NCBI GenBank assembly: GCA_948676835.1
Contig: CAPOZU010000001.1
Coordinates: forward strand, 62,001-126,000
DNA from: an uncultured Clostridia bacterium
GTDB lineage: Bacteria > Bacillota > Clostridia > TANB77 > CAG-508
DNA: 64,000 bases
Reading direction: 5' to 3'
In this document: positions 9,249 through 18,289 of the stretch, one piece after another
Numbering within the stretch: the stretch's first letter is position 1
Layout: every line of letters starts with the position of its first letter
Notes under the pieces: model-generated
Told to the model about the DNA's origin: nothing
Database searches by the model: none
What the model saw: the letters and a program-made list of their open reading frames with translations, nothing else
Translations under genes and position numbers: made by a program

Positions 9249-10248
9249 TTAATTTTTTCTATATGCTGGAAAAAATGACTCTTCTTTGCTTACATTTTTT
9301 ATATTACACAATTTATTATAAATATCATTATTCCATATTTTCTTGGCTATATAAAAATCTCTATTTTCTATTCTTGCAAAATTTCTTTTAAATTGATATA
9401 AGGAATCTTCCTCTAAATTAGAACGTCCTCCTCCACGATGTATCAATTCATAACCATTTTCTTTTCCCCAAATAGTTATTGCATATTGTAATATATATTC
9501 TGGTGATAAATATAAATAATCTGTAATTGTTCCAGATAAATGTACATGTATTGTCTTATTATACACAAAATATAAACACACGCCAATCACTTTTTCTTCA
9601 AAGATTGCTTCTATTAAAACGATATTATCTTTATAAAATTTTAACATTTCATCAAAATATTCATCATCAAAATAATAATACTCTGTTGCATTATTTCTGC
9701 TCATTGTTTCATAATATATTTGTTTGAATGAATTTAAGTTTTCTGGTGCTTCAGTTATTTTATAGGTTACTCCTTTATTAGTTGCTTGTCTTATACTTTT
9801 TCTGCAATTTTTACTAAATTGTGCTTGTACTGGATCCTCATAATCTTTCAAGTTTGTTACTAATGTTTTCCTCATATAAATCGGATTATACACTTTTTCA
9901 AAATCTAAAGCATTTCCTACTACTGGATGAAATCTAATAAATTCACTTACTATATTATTTTGATCACAATATTCTTTAAATTTTAATTCATAATTTTTAA
10001 GTAATTTTTCTTTATCTCCGTAAACAATAGTTTATTACAGGACCACCATATCCATATGGTGTAACTATATCAAAATATTCTTTTTCATCTATTTTTATAT
10101 CTATTTTTCTTTTAATAAATTGATTAGAAATTTTCCCATTTTCATCTTCATACTCAAAAACCTCTTGAATTCCAGATTCTACTTTTTCATATAATTTTCC
10201 ATAATTTCTATCAAAATAGAAATCTATATTATTGTTATTATTGTCCAA
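9249..10248 (-). CDS. FemAB-like GNAT acyltransferase interrupted by a +1 frameshift at a CGG codon
   Basis: The full span is 1000 bases (3n+1). Frame 1 starts at a TTG at 10248, with an in-frame TAA 12 bases upstream of it and an AAAGGGAG ribosome site; it runs through FDIVTPYGYGGPVINYCL and stops after CGG-AGA-TAA at 10012. Skipping the C of CGG at 10018-10020 continues GDKEKLLKNYELKFKEYC, then SEFIRFHPVVGN, to the stop at 9249. The TPYGYGGP and RFHP motifs plus the later HLSGTITDY and HRGGGRSNLEEDSL segments identify a FemA/FemB-like GNAT (aminoacyl or acyl transfer to a glycan or peptide). Restored length is 332 residues. The downstream half alone would need a weak GTG start at 9893. Either a programmed frameshift or a broken gene. 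Confidence 0.8.
10018..10020 (-). other. CGG codon at +1 frameshift site A
   Basis: Minus strand reads TGT TTA CGG AGA TAA in the upstream frame. Omitting the C gives TTA GGA GAT AAA, which keeps the FemAB-like protein open. The codon before is TTA (Leu). Confidence 0.75.
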
Positions 10249-10272
10249 TTTTTTCTCCCTTTAATTTATTTG

Positions 10273-11317
10273 CTAGCTTACAAAACTTTGTATTAAATCT
10301 ATATACCATTGTATTTGATTTTCATCATATCTTTGATCACAGATTAATGATAATTCTTGTTCAAATATATTATTAATTTTTTCATCTAATGGCCAATGTA
10401 CTGGTAAATAAACTTTATTTTCAATTAAATATTTTCTTAAAAGATTTCTGATTTCTTTTTCTAGAATTATAGGTACGAATAATAATCCATCTTGCCTATT
10501 AAACTCGTCTATCAAAAATTCAATATGCTTATTAAATTTTAATTTTTTATAAATAACTTCCGCATTTTTAATTCGTGATTTTTTTATCTTTTCAATGTCA
10601 ATTCCCATTATTACTTTTAAAGATTCATCGTCTATTGAATAGTTTTTATAATCTTCATCTAGAATTTTACCACTTTCGTTATATTGATTTAAAAAAAGTT
10701 CTTTTGAAACCTCTTCTTGATTATCTAAATATTTTTTCTTGTTTTCCATAGCAGATTTTTTTACATCTACCATTTTTTCATTTGATTTTGAATCTAAATT
10801 AATTTCAAAATCAGAATTCATATTTACTGCAATTCCTCCGACTTGCAATTGGAAACCATTTTCTTAAACTTCCTACTAAATAATCTGAATATTCACTATA
10901 TATTTTACTAGATAAAATACTATGTGTTATATCTTCAATTATAATTTTCCCTTTTTCTTTAAATTTCTTAATATATATATCCATATTAGTTGAAGAATAT
11001 CCAAAATAATTCATTGCTAAAAAAATATCTATATCTTCATCAAAATTTATATTATATTTTAGTCCTTTATTATAATAAACATCATAATATATTACTTCAA
11101 TTCCTAAATCCCAAAATGGCTGTGCCATTGAATCACAACTATATGATGGTAAATAAGCTTTTTTTATTTTATTTTTTTTAATTATATTTTCTAATACATA
11201 ATATATTGATGTCCTTCCTGATAAGGTAAATTTATTGTCTTTTCCAAAATTCCAAAAATTAATATTATTTGAATTTAGATTTTCTTCACATTTCCAATAT
11301 TCACTGCCTATTTCCAT
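10273..11317 (-). CDS. DegT/DnrJ-like PLP-dependent protein interrupted by a +1 frameshift at a CGG codon
   Basis: Span 1045 bases (3n+1). The upstream part (start ATG 11317, GAGG ribosome site) carries TLSGRTSIYYVL, AYLPSYSCDSM, a cofactor-site-like IIEDITHSIL and GSLRKWFPIAS, where the Lys would hold PLP. It then reads CGG and runs into a stop 7 codons later (10811). Skipping the C of CGG at 10838-10840 gives PIAS followed by GGIAVN, the expected glycine pair after the PLP lysine, and the frame stays open to 10273 with YLPVHWPL near the end. Restored length is 347 residues. The family aminates nucleotide sugars, though this divergent member may act on another ketone. Co-transcribed with GNAT and ATP-grasp genes. 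Confidence 0.78.
10838..10840 (-). other. CGG codon at +1 frameshift site B
   Basis: Minus strand reads GCA AGT CGG AGG AAT TGC in the upstream frame. Omitting the C gives AGT GGA GGA ATT GCA (Ser-Gly-Gly-Ile-Ala), matching the DegT family after the PLP lysine. Confidence 0.75.
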
Positions 11318-11328
11318 TTTTAATCCTC

Positions 11329-12087
11329 TTAATTTTGATTTATTTTATAAATTCTATATTCTTGATCTAGTTCATATCCTAATTTTTGTGCTAATCCTAC
11401 TGAATTTAAATTAGCAGCATCCCAACTAGGATATATATTTCTACTAATACATTCTAAAATCATTTTCGCAGAAATAGCTGTAGCAATTCCTTTTCTTCTC
11501 TCTGTATCTTTTACCTTTATATTTACATCAATACCACCATTAAATATTCCATCTGATGTTATAACTGCTATAATTTCTCCATTTTCATTTAATGCACAAA
11601 ATCCAATTCCATTTTTCTCATATTGCTCAGACATTCCTAAATTTGTAACATATGAATCTGTTTTTTGAATAATGTTATACATTTTCTTATCTATCTTTTT
11701 TATATCATAATGCGAATCTAATTTTTCAATATATTCACTAAGGAGCTTTTTATTGAACTTAGTATCTTTTTTTATTGAATATCTAGAAGAAATTTCGAAA
11801 TTATTTTTATAAACTTTTTCTATTAGTTCGAACCATCTTTCATTTGCTATAATTACTTTATAACACTCATCAATTTCATTCAAAGCTTTTTGCGCCAATT
11901 CGCTTTTGGGATTTCCATCAATAAAGCACAATCTTTCTACAAAAGCAAATGAGAATTCTGGTTTTTCTGTATTATCTACAAAAACTTCTCCCATATATCC
12001 TTCTAATGCTGTTTTTGCCATATAAAATTTTATATCTTGAAAAAAACCATTTACTAAGTTTAAATTATTTTTATTTAACTTTATCAT
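11329..12087 (-). CDS. GNAT family N-acetyltransferase
   Basis: 252 residues from the ATG at 12087, preceded by TAAGG; an in-frame ATG at 12120 lies inside the upstream gene and lacks a good ribosome site. The C-terminal half has the GNAT acetyl-CoA site as VKVKDTERRKGIATAISA-like sequence (RRKGIA, with Q/R-x-x-G-x-A) and a late NLNSVGLAQKLGYE helix. The N-terminal half (YMAKTALEGYMGEVFVD) resembles the two-domain GNAT group PF12746 (from memory). Likely acetylates a sugar or amino group in the polysaccharide pathway; substrate not inferable. Confidence 0.78.
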   Translation of the reverse strand: MIKLNKNNLNLVNGFFQDIKFYMAKTALEGYMGEVFVDNTEKPEFSFAFVERLCFIDGNPKSELAQKALNEIDECYKVIIANERWFELIEKVYKNNFEISSRYSIKKDTKFNKKLLSEYIEKLDSHYDIKKIDKKMYNIIQKTDSYVTNLGMSEQYEKNGIGFCALNENGEIIAVITSDGIFNGGIDVNIKVKDTERRKGIATAISAKMILECISRNIYPSWDAANLNSVGLAQKLGYELDQEYRIYKINQN

Positions 12088-12107
12088 AACACATACCTTA
12101 TAATATT

Positions 12108-13382
12108 TTAATATTTCCAATCAATTAAAGCTTCAAGTATACTATTTGAAAAACAGTAAAATTTTTGATTATATTTTCTAATTTCATTTTTTAAATCATC
12201 ATTATTAGATAAAAAAATTGATTTTTCATCTAACATATTTATTATATTACTTTTATTACATTCAATAATTTCGTTAAAAATCATTTTATCTATTTTATTT
12301 ATCTTTAAATAATCTAGAGCTTTTTCTTTACTTTCTACTAAAAGTTTTATTTCTATTTTTTTATTAATACACTGATATAAATATAACATTAGAAAAGTAT
12401 CTAGTTTTTCTTTTTCTAAAAAACAACTCTCAAAATCTATATAAACAAGATTATAATCAATTCCCAAAAAGTACTTTCCCGAAAATTGTTTATCTGTTTC
12501 TATAGGTATATTATTAAAAGTAATTTCCACATCTTTTCCATCCATATCTCTTAATTGCATTAATAATAGATTTACATCTAAGCATCTACTTAAACTAAAT
12601 GTCCCAGCAAGCCTTGTAGAAATTTCTAATAGCTTAAATTTTCCATTTTCATCTTTTTTTATTTGAAAAAACCAACAACCTCTAAATACAATTTCTTTAT
12701 TTAAAGATTCTGCAATATACTTTATTTCTTCATCTAATTTTATTCTTCTTGAGTGGACATCAATTCCTGCAAGCATTCTATCAGTAGCTCTCGGATTGCA
12801 AAAAATTAATTTTCTATCTTTATTTGTAAAGCAATCAACAGTAACTTCATCTCCAGGCAAGAATTCACAAATTATCATATCTGAATTTTTAGTATATAAA
12901 TCTAATTCTTGTTTATTATTTACTTTATAACAGTTTCTTGCTCCCTGGTCAGTATCTTTTTTTACAAAAACAGGATATTTCTCCACTTCTTCTTTTCTAT
13001 ATACTTTAGGAATAAAATTATAATTTTTCATTTTTTCATATGTTTTAGTTTTATATCTACAAATTAATGATGTTTCATAATTAGAAGATAATGTAATTGC
13101 ATTTATTTTTTCTTTGTTTTCTTGTAAAAATAAACACATATCTTCATGAGTTGGAACTAAATAACTTATATTGTACTTTTTTATTTTTTGATTTAAAACT
13201 TGTATAAAATTGCTCTCGCTAATTTTAGGAATATCTGGTATATAATTTTTGTAAGTATATATACCATGATCTTTATATATTGATGTTCCCCACAATTCAT
13301 ATTCATCATTATCTTTTAAAGATACACTCATATCTGTTGCAGTAAGTGAACCACAAGACAAAACTAAAACTCTTTTTTTCAT
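12108..13382 (-). CDS. ATP-grasp domain protein of the polysaccharide operon
   Basis: 424 residues. The N-terminal pre-ATP domain is Rossmann-like (RVLVLSCGSLTATDMSV, then YLVPTHEDMCLFL). The ATP-grasp core has KYPVFVKKDTDQGARN (ATP-binding Lys pair near 140), MIICEFLPGDEVTVDCF and an acidic Mg site FKLLEISTRLAGT. The layout resembles carbamoyl-phosphate-synthase-like ligases found in glycan clusters, which join a carboxylate to an amine through an acyl phosphate. Together with the aminotransferase and GNAT genes it suggests an aminoacyl or unusual acyl substituent on an amino sugar; that is inference. Confidence 0.82.
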   Translation of the reverse strand: MKKRVLVLSCGSLTATDMSVSLKDNDEYELWGTSIYKDHGIYTYKNYIPDIPKISESNFIQVLNQKIKKYNISYLVPTHEDMCLFLQENKEKINAITLSSNYETSLICRYKTKTYEKMKNYNFIPKVYRKEEVEKYPVFVKKDTDQGARNCYKVNNKQELDLYTKNSDMIICEFLPGDEVTVDCFTNKDRKLIFCNPRATDRMLAGIDVHSRRIKLDEEIKYIAESLNKEIVFRGCWFFQIKKDENGKFKLLEISTRLAGTFSLSRCLDVNLLLMQLRDMDGKDVEITFNNIPIETDKQFSGKYFLGIDYNLVYIDFESCFLEKEKLDTFLMLYLYQCINKKIEIKLLVESKEKALDYLKINKIDKMIFNEIIECNKSNIINMLDEKSIFLSNNDDLKNEIRKYNQKFYCFSNSILEALIDWKY

Positions 13383-13399
13383 AAAAAACCTTAAAACCT

Positions 13400-14032
13400 T
13401 TATTTTTTTTCCTGGTTTAATTGATTCATTCTATATTCATCAAAATCTATTACAGTTCCTGTTCCAGTTACTACAACATCATCCCTTTTTAAAACTTTAT
13501 AAAAAGTTTTAAAAAGAATTTTACAATCATTAATAAATGTAATATTATTCACATATTCAATATCATAAGCGAATCTTTCATCCCAATTTATTGCATTTCT
13601 GCCATTTATTTGAGCAAGACCTGTAAGTCCAGGTCTCACATCATGTCTATGTTTTTCTTCTTCATTATAATATGGTAAATAAGAAACAGCCAGTGGTCTT
13701 GGACCAATCAAACTCATATCACCCTTTAAAATATTAACTAATTCTGGAAGTTCATCTAAACTAGTTGCTCTTAATATCTTACCAAACTTAGTTAATCTTT
13801 CAGAATCTGGTAATAATTTTCCATTCTCATCTTTTCGGTCAGACATACTTCTAAATTTATATAATTTAAATATTTTTTCATCTTTTCCAGGTCTATCTTG
13901 CTTAAATATTATTGGGCTTCCTAGCTTAATTCTGACTAATATTGCTACAATTAATATTACTGGCGATAATATAATTAATCCTAGTAAACTAATTATAATA
14001 TCTAAAAATCTTTTAAAAAAATTCTTATACAT
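13400..14032 (-). CDS. undecaprenyl-phosphate sugar phosphotransferase (PglC/WcaJ-type)
   Basis: 210 residues, the short PglC-like monotopic form. One N-terminal re-entrant hydrophobic segment (about 8-33), then the conserved KLYKFRSM, a catalytic DELPELVN, a GDMSLIGPRPL motif and RPGLTGLAQINGR. It transfers a sugar phosphate from a UDP-sugar to undecaprenyl phosphate and so starts the repeat unit. With PglF- and PglE-like enzymes directly upstream in the operon, the sugar is probably a UDP-4-amino-4,6-dideoxy-GlcNAc derivative (bacillosamine type). Confidence 0.9.
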   Translation of the reverse strand: MYKNFFKRFLDIIISLLGLIILSPVILIVAILVRIKLGSPIIFKQDRPGKDEKIFKLYKFRSMSDRKDENGKLLPDSERLTKFGKILRATSLDELPELVNILKGDMSLIGPRPLAVSYLPYYNEEEKHRHDVRPGLTGLAQINGRNAINWDERFAYDIEYVNNITFINDCKILFKTFYKVLKRDDVVVTGTGTVIDFDEYRMNQLNQEKK

Positions 14033-14043
14033 ATAATTCTCTC

Positions 14044-15168
14044 TTAAAATAAACTTTTTATTATTTGAATTACTTTATTTTGCTCTTCTTCTGTCATTTT
14101 TGTATCTGAAGGTAAGCAAACACCTCTATTAAAAAGGTCTTCCCCAACACTTATTCCGTTATCATTATGATTTATAAAATCATATTTTTCAAATATTGGT
14201 TGCATATGCATTGGTTTCCATACTGGTCTTGATTCTATATTTTCTTTTTCCAAGCTTTCAATAATATCTAAGTATTTTACCTTTGAATTTTCTTTTAATG
14301 TTAAGCTTGACAACCATTGATTTGATCTTTCATCTTCATTTTCTGGCATCATTTCAATATCTTTAATATCTTTAAATGCTTCTTTGTATCTACTAAATAT
14401 TTCGTTTTTCTTAGCAATTCTTCTCTCCAAAACTTGAATTTGTCCTCTTCCTATTCCAGCTAATACATTACTCATTCTATAATTATATCCAATTTCTGAA
14501 TGTTGATAATGCCTTGCTGGGTCTTTGCTTTGAGTAGACCAAAAACGAGCTTTAGCAATTTTTTCTTCATCATTAGAAACAAGCATTCCTCCACCTGTTG
14601 TTGTTATTATTTTGTTTCCATTAAATGAAAGAGCTCCAAATTTTCCATATGTTCCTAAATATTTACCTTTATAAATTGTTCCCAATCCTTCTGCTGCATC
14701 TTCTAAAATTGGAACATTATGTTTTTCACATATTCTAACGATTTCTTCCATTCTTGCAGCTCTACCATACAAATGAACGACAACTACAGCTTTAGGAGTA
14801 TATTTTTCAAATGCTTTTTCTAAAGCTTTTGGACTCATGTTCCATGTAGCAGGCTCAGAATCTATAAATACTGGTGTTGCATCTTGATATATAATTGGAT
14901 TTACACTTGCAGAAAATGTTAAATCTGAAACAAATACTATATCACCTTTTCCTACTCCTAATGCTTTTAATCCTAAGTGTATAGCGGAGGTTCCACTTGC
15001 TAATGCTACACTTGCTTTAACTCCTAAATATTCTCTTACACTTTCTTCAAATTTATTCAAATTTTCTCCAACTGTTGATAACCAATTTGTATCAAATGCT
15101 TCTTTTACATATTTTTCCTCATATTTTTCTTCTGACATATGTGGTGATGCCAAATAAATCTTTTTCAT
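14044..15168 (-). CDS. DegT/DnrJ/EryC1/StrS aminotransferase (PglE-like)
   Basis: 374 residues, full family length. Contains ALASGTSAIHLGL (phosphate cup), PILEDAAEGLGT (cofactor Asp) and LSFNGNKIITTTGGG with the PLP lysine near residue 184. C-terminal SRPVWKPMHMQP is typical of the UDP-4-keto-6-deoxy-GlcNAc 4-aminotransferases (PglE/LegC). It would aminate the product of the neighbouring dehydratase. AAAGGA ribosome site before the ATG; genes on both sides are within 18 bases. Confidence 0.9.
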   Translation of the reverse strand: MKKIYLASPHMSEEKYEEKYVKEAFDTNWLSTVGENLNKFEESVREYLGVKASVALASGTSAIHLGLKALGVGKGDIVFVSDLTFSASVNPIIYQDATPVFIDSEPATWNMSPKALEKAFEKYTPKAVVVVHLYGRAARMEEIVRICEKHNVPILEDAAEGLGTIYKGKYLGTYGKFGALSFNGNKIITTTGGGMLVSNDEEKIAKARFWSTQSKDPARHYQHSEIGYNYRMSNVLAGIGRGQIQVLERRIAKKNEIFSRYKEAFKDIKDIEMMPENEDERSNQWLSSLTLKENSKVKYLDIIESLEKENIESRPVWKPMHMQPIFEKYDFINHNDNGISVGEDLFNRGVCLPSDTKMTEEEQNKVIQIIKSLF

Positions 15169-15185
15169 ATTTAATTCCTTTCTTT

Positions 15186-17078
15186 TTATTTATTAACTTC
15201 ATCAGGTTCTTTATATGTTGGAACTATTTCTTTAAAAGTATTTTTTACTTCTTGTTTATCGAAATCTTCTTTCTCTAGTAATTTATTTAAAGAATCTAAT
15301 TTTTCTTCAATCTTTTCCATTGTTATATCTAATGGTTCTGCAACAAATATTTTGTCATGTGCTGTCTTTTCTAGTCCTTCTTCTCCCATTAAAAGTTCTT
15401 CATATAATTTTTCACCTGGTCTTAATCCAGTAACTTTAATTTCTATATCTTCATCTGGAACATATCCAGAAAGTTTTATAAGACTTACTGCTAAATCATA
15501 TATTTTAACAGGTTCTCCCATGTCTAAAACAAATATTTCTCCACCATCAGCATATGTCATTGCTTGCAATACAAGTTCTACTGCTTCTGGAATTGTCATA
15601 AAAAATCTTGTTATCTCTTTATGTGTTACTGTAACAGGACCGCCATCTGCAATTTGTTTTTTAAATAAAGGAACTACTGACCCATTACTTCCTAAAACAT
15701 TTCCAAAACGTACAGCTGCAAATTCAGTTTTACTTACTTTATTTTTAGCTTGTACTATCATTTCACACATTCTTTTAGTGGCTCCCATTATATTAGTTGG
15801 ATTTACAGCTTTATCTGTTGAAATTAAAATAAATCTTTTTACCTCAAACTCATCACATGCACATACAACATTATATGTTCCAAAAATATTATTTTTTATA
15901 GCTTCTAATGGACTGTTTTCCATTAATGGAACATGCTTATGTGCAGCTGCATGAAATACTAAATAAGGTCTATATTTTTCAAAAACTTGATTTAATCTTT
16001 TTTTATCTCTAACACTTGCTATTACAGCATCTATACACATTTTTGGAAACTTAAACTTTAATTCTTGTTCTATATCATATAAATTGTTCTCGTAAATATC
16101 TAACATTACTAATTTCTGTGGTTTATATTTTACAATTTGACGGCAAAGTTCTGATCCTATTGAACCACCAGCACCAGTAACAAGAATAACTTTTTCTTTT
16201 ATTAGACTTTCTATGTTCTTGTTATCTAGTTTTATTGGATCTCTTCCTAAAATATCTTCAATTTCTACATCTCTTAGATTTTCAAATAATTTCTTTTCTC
16301 TAATTATTTCGTTCATTCCAGGAAGTATCCTAACTTTTGCATTTGTTTTTTGACAAATATTTAAAAGTTGTTTTTTATTTTCGTTATCAATATTAGCTAT
16401 TGAAAAGAAAATTAAATCTACATCATTTTCTTTACATATTCTTTCTATATCATTTCTGTTTCCTATTATTTTTACTCCTGAAACAGTATAATTTAATCTT
16501 TTTTTATTATCATCTATAATTCCAATTATATTGTATTTTTCTTGCATACGTACTTTTATTGTTTTTATAATTTCATGAGCAGCATTACCAGCACCAATTA
16601 TAATTAGATTTTGCTGTCCTTCCTCTTTTTTCTTATTTATATTAATTCCTTTATTAACTAAATCTGAAACTAGTATATATCTAGCTATTATTCTATATGA
16701 AATCATTAAAAATGATATAAACACTCCTGCAAGTATTATTAATTTTGGTGTTGCTATATGAAGTCCAAAAGTTTTTCTAATTACACATACAATTATAGAA
16801 GAAAGCATACTAAGTCCAAAATATTTTAAGTAATCTTTTCCCTCTTCATATCTAATTATACTTTTATATCCTTGTGCAAATTGAAATACAAGTTGATATA
16901 TAATTACTGATATAATTACAGTTCTTGAAATTCTGTATGCATAATAATGTGATACTTCAAATAGAGTTGTATCTGTTGTTAAAATAGCTCCTAAATAATA
17001 TGCAATTGTTATACATAATGTATCCATTAATATAAGTATTATTGTTCTATATTTACTTATCTTTTTTATTCTTTCCAT
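15186..17078 (-). CDS. UDP-GlcNAc 4,6-dehydratase, membrane form (PglF/CapD-like)
   Basis: 630 residues: four N-terminal membrane helices (to about 150), a first Rossmann domain with IIGAGNAAHEII near 165, and a C-terminal SDR domain with VTGAGGSIGSELC near 296 and the family's modified catalytic STDKAVNPTNIMGATK. It converts UDP-GlcNAc to UDP-4-keto-6-deoxy-GlcNAc at the membrane. It is the first gene of the 14-gene polysaccharide operon. A -10-like TATAAT lies at 17174-17179 on the minus strand, without a convincing -35. Confidence 0.92.
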   Translation of the reverse strand: MERIKKISKYRTIILILMDTLCITIAYYLGAILTTDTTLFEVSHYYAYRISRTVIISVIIYQLVFQFAQGYKSIIRYEEGKDYLKYFGLSMLSSIIVCVIRKTFGLHIATPKLIILAGVFISFLMISYRIIARYILVSDLVNKGININKKKEEGQQNLIIIGAGNAAHEIIKTIKVRMQEKYNIIGIIDDNKKRLNYTVSGVKIIGNRNDIERICKENDVDLIFFSIANIDNENKKQLLNICQKTNAKVRILPGMNEIIREKKLFENLRDVEIEDILGRDPIKLDNKNIESLIKEKVILVTGAGGSIGSELCRQIVKYKPQKLVMLDIYENNLYDIEQELKFKFPKMCIDAVIASVRDKKRLNQVFEKYRPYLVFHAAAHKHVPLMENSPLEAIKNNIFGTYNVVCACDEFEVKRFILISTDKAVNPTNIMGATKRMCEMIVQAKNKVSKTEFAAVRFGNVLGSNGSVVPLFKKQIADGGPVTVTHKEITRFFMTIPEAVELVLQAMTYADGGEIFVLDMGEPVKIYDLAVSLIKLSGYVPDEDIEIKVTGLRPGEKLYEELLMGEEGLEKTAHDKIFVAEPLDITMEKIEEKLDSLNKLLEKEDFDKQEVKNTFKEIVPTYKEPDEVNK

Positions 17079-17251
17079 TTTTTACTATTCCTCATAATGT
17101 ATTAAATTATTTTTTCGATTTTTCACTTTTTTCGCTTAATTATTAGGTTTCAAAATCTTTTTAAATTCTATCATTATATGCTATATTTTTCAACAAAAAA
17201 CAAATTTTATATACAAAAAATTCACAATTTTTTTTATTTTTTTATAAAAAA

Positions 17252-17290
17252 TAAAACTCTAACTGTATACAAGTTACAGTTAAAGTTTTA
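17252..17290 (-). terminator. terminator of the rhamnose operon
   Basis: 16-bp stem (17252-17267 with 17275-17290, one G-U pair), 7-nt loop; on the minus strand it is followed by a long T-rich run. It separates rfbB from the polysaccharide operon. Confidence 0.85.
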
Positions 17291-17304
17291 TACCTTTTAT
17301 TATT

Positions 17305-18276
17305 TTATTTCATTAAATATTCTGGATGTGCAATATACCAATCTATTGTTTTTACTATTCCATCTTTAAACATTGTTTTTGGTTCCCATCCAAATTCATT
17401 TTTTAATTTTGTAGGATCTATAGCATATCTATAATCATGTCCTTTTCTATCTTCAACATGTGAAATTAATGTTTCTGGTTTTCCAAGTCTTTCTAATATT
17501 AATTTTACAATTTCAATATTTCTTTTTTCATTGTGTCCACCAATATTATATCTTTCACCTTTTTTACCTTGGTGTAAAATTATATCAATTGCTTCACAGT
17601 GATCTTCAACAAATAACCAATCTCTAATATTTAAACCTTCTCCATAAACTGGTAATGGTTTATCTTGAAGTGCTAAAGAAATCATGTGTGGTATTAATTT
17701 TTCATGATGTTGGTATGGTCCATAGTTATTTGAACAGTTTGTTACACTTACATTCATTTTAAATGTTTCTGCATATGCAAATGCTATTAAGTCTGAAGAA
17801 GCTTTTGATGCTGAATATGGGCTGTTTGGCTTAATTGGAGAAGTTTCTGTGAAATAACCTGTTTCTCCAAGTGTTCCATATACTTCATCGGTTGATACAT
17901 GTACAAATTTATTTGTACTTCCTTCTCCCCAGAATTGTTTTGCGGCTTCAAGTAATGTATGTGTTCCAATTACATTTGTATGTGTAAATATAAATGGATT
18001 TTTAATACTGTTATCAACATGAGATTCTGCTGCAAAGTGAACAACGCTATCAATATCATATTTTTTGTATGTTTCCATTACAAAATCAAAATCACAAATG
18101 TCTCCTTGTACAAATGTTATTTTGTCTTTTATTGCATCTAAATTATGAATATTTCCTGCATAAGTTAGTTTATCAAATACAACTATATTGTATTTTCCTT
18201 CATATTTTTTTACCATTAATTCTGCAAAGTTTGCTCCTATAAAACCTGCAGCACCTGTTACTAAAATGTTTTTCAT
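17305..18276 (-). CDS. rfbB: dTDP-glucose 4,6-dehydratase
   Basis: 323 residues from the ATG at 18276. A frame extension to 18297 exists but the AGGAG site lies inside it, 8 bases before 18276. NAD motif GAAGFIGANF near residue 8, STDEVYGTLGE with the catalytic Asp-Glu, and YSASKASSD with the Tyr-x3-Lys pair. Second step of dTDP-L-rhamnose synthesis: dTDP-glucose to dTDP-4-keto-6-deoxyglucose. Last gene of the operon, followed by a terminator. Confidence 0.95.
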   Translation of the reverse strand: MKNILVTGAAGFIGANFAELMVKKYEGKYNIVVFDKLTYAGNIHNLDAIKDKITFVQGDICDFDFVMETYKKYDIDSVVHFAAESHVDNSIKNPFIFTHTNVIGTHTLLEAAKQFWGEGSTNKFVHVSTDEVYGTLGETGYFTETSPIKPNSPYSASKASSDLIAFAYAETFKMNVSVTNCSNNYGPYQHHEKLIPHMISLALQDKPLPVYGEGLNIRDWLFVEDHCEAIDIILHQGKKGERYNIGGHNEKRNIEIVKLILERLGKPETLISHVEDRKGHDYRYAIDPTKLKNEFGWEPKTMFKDGIVKTIDWYIAHPEYLMK

Positions 18277-18289
18277 TTCTATTTCTCCT

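Noticed and set aside
15352..15954. 200-residue plus-strand frame inside the PglF-like gene
   Set aside because: Antisense shadow of a well-conserved gene, no ribosome site, no recognisable motif.
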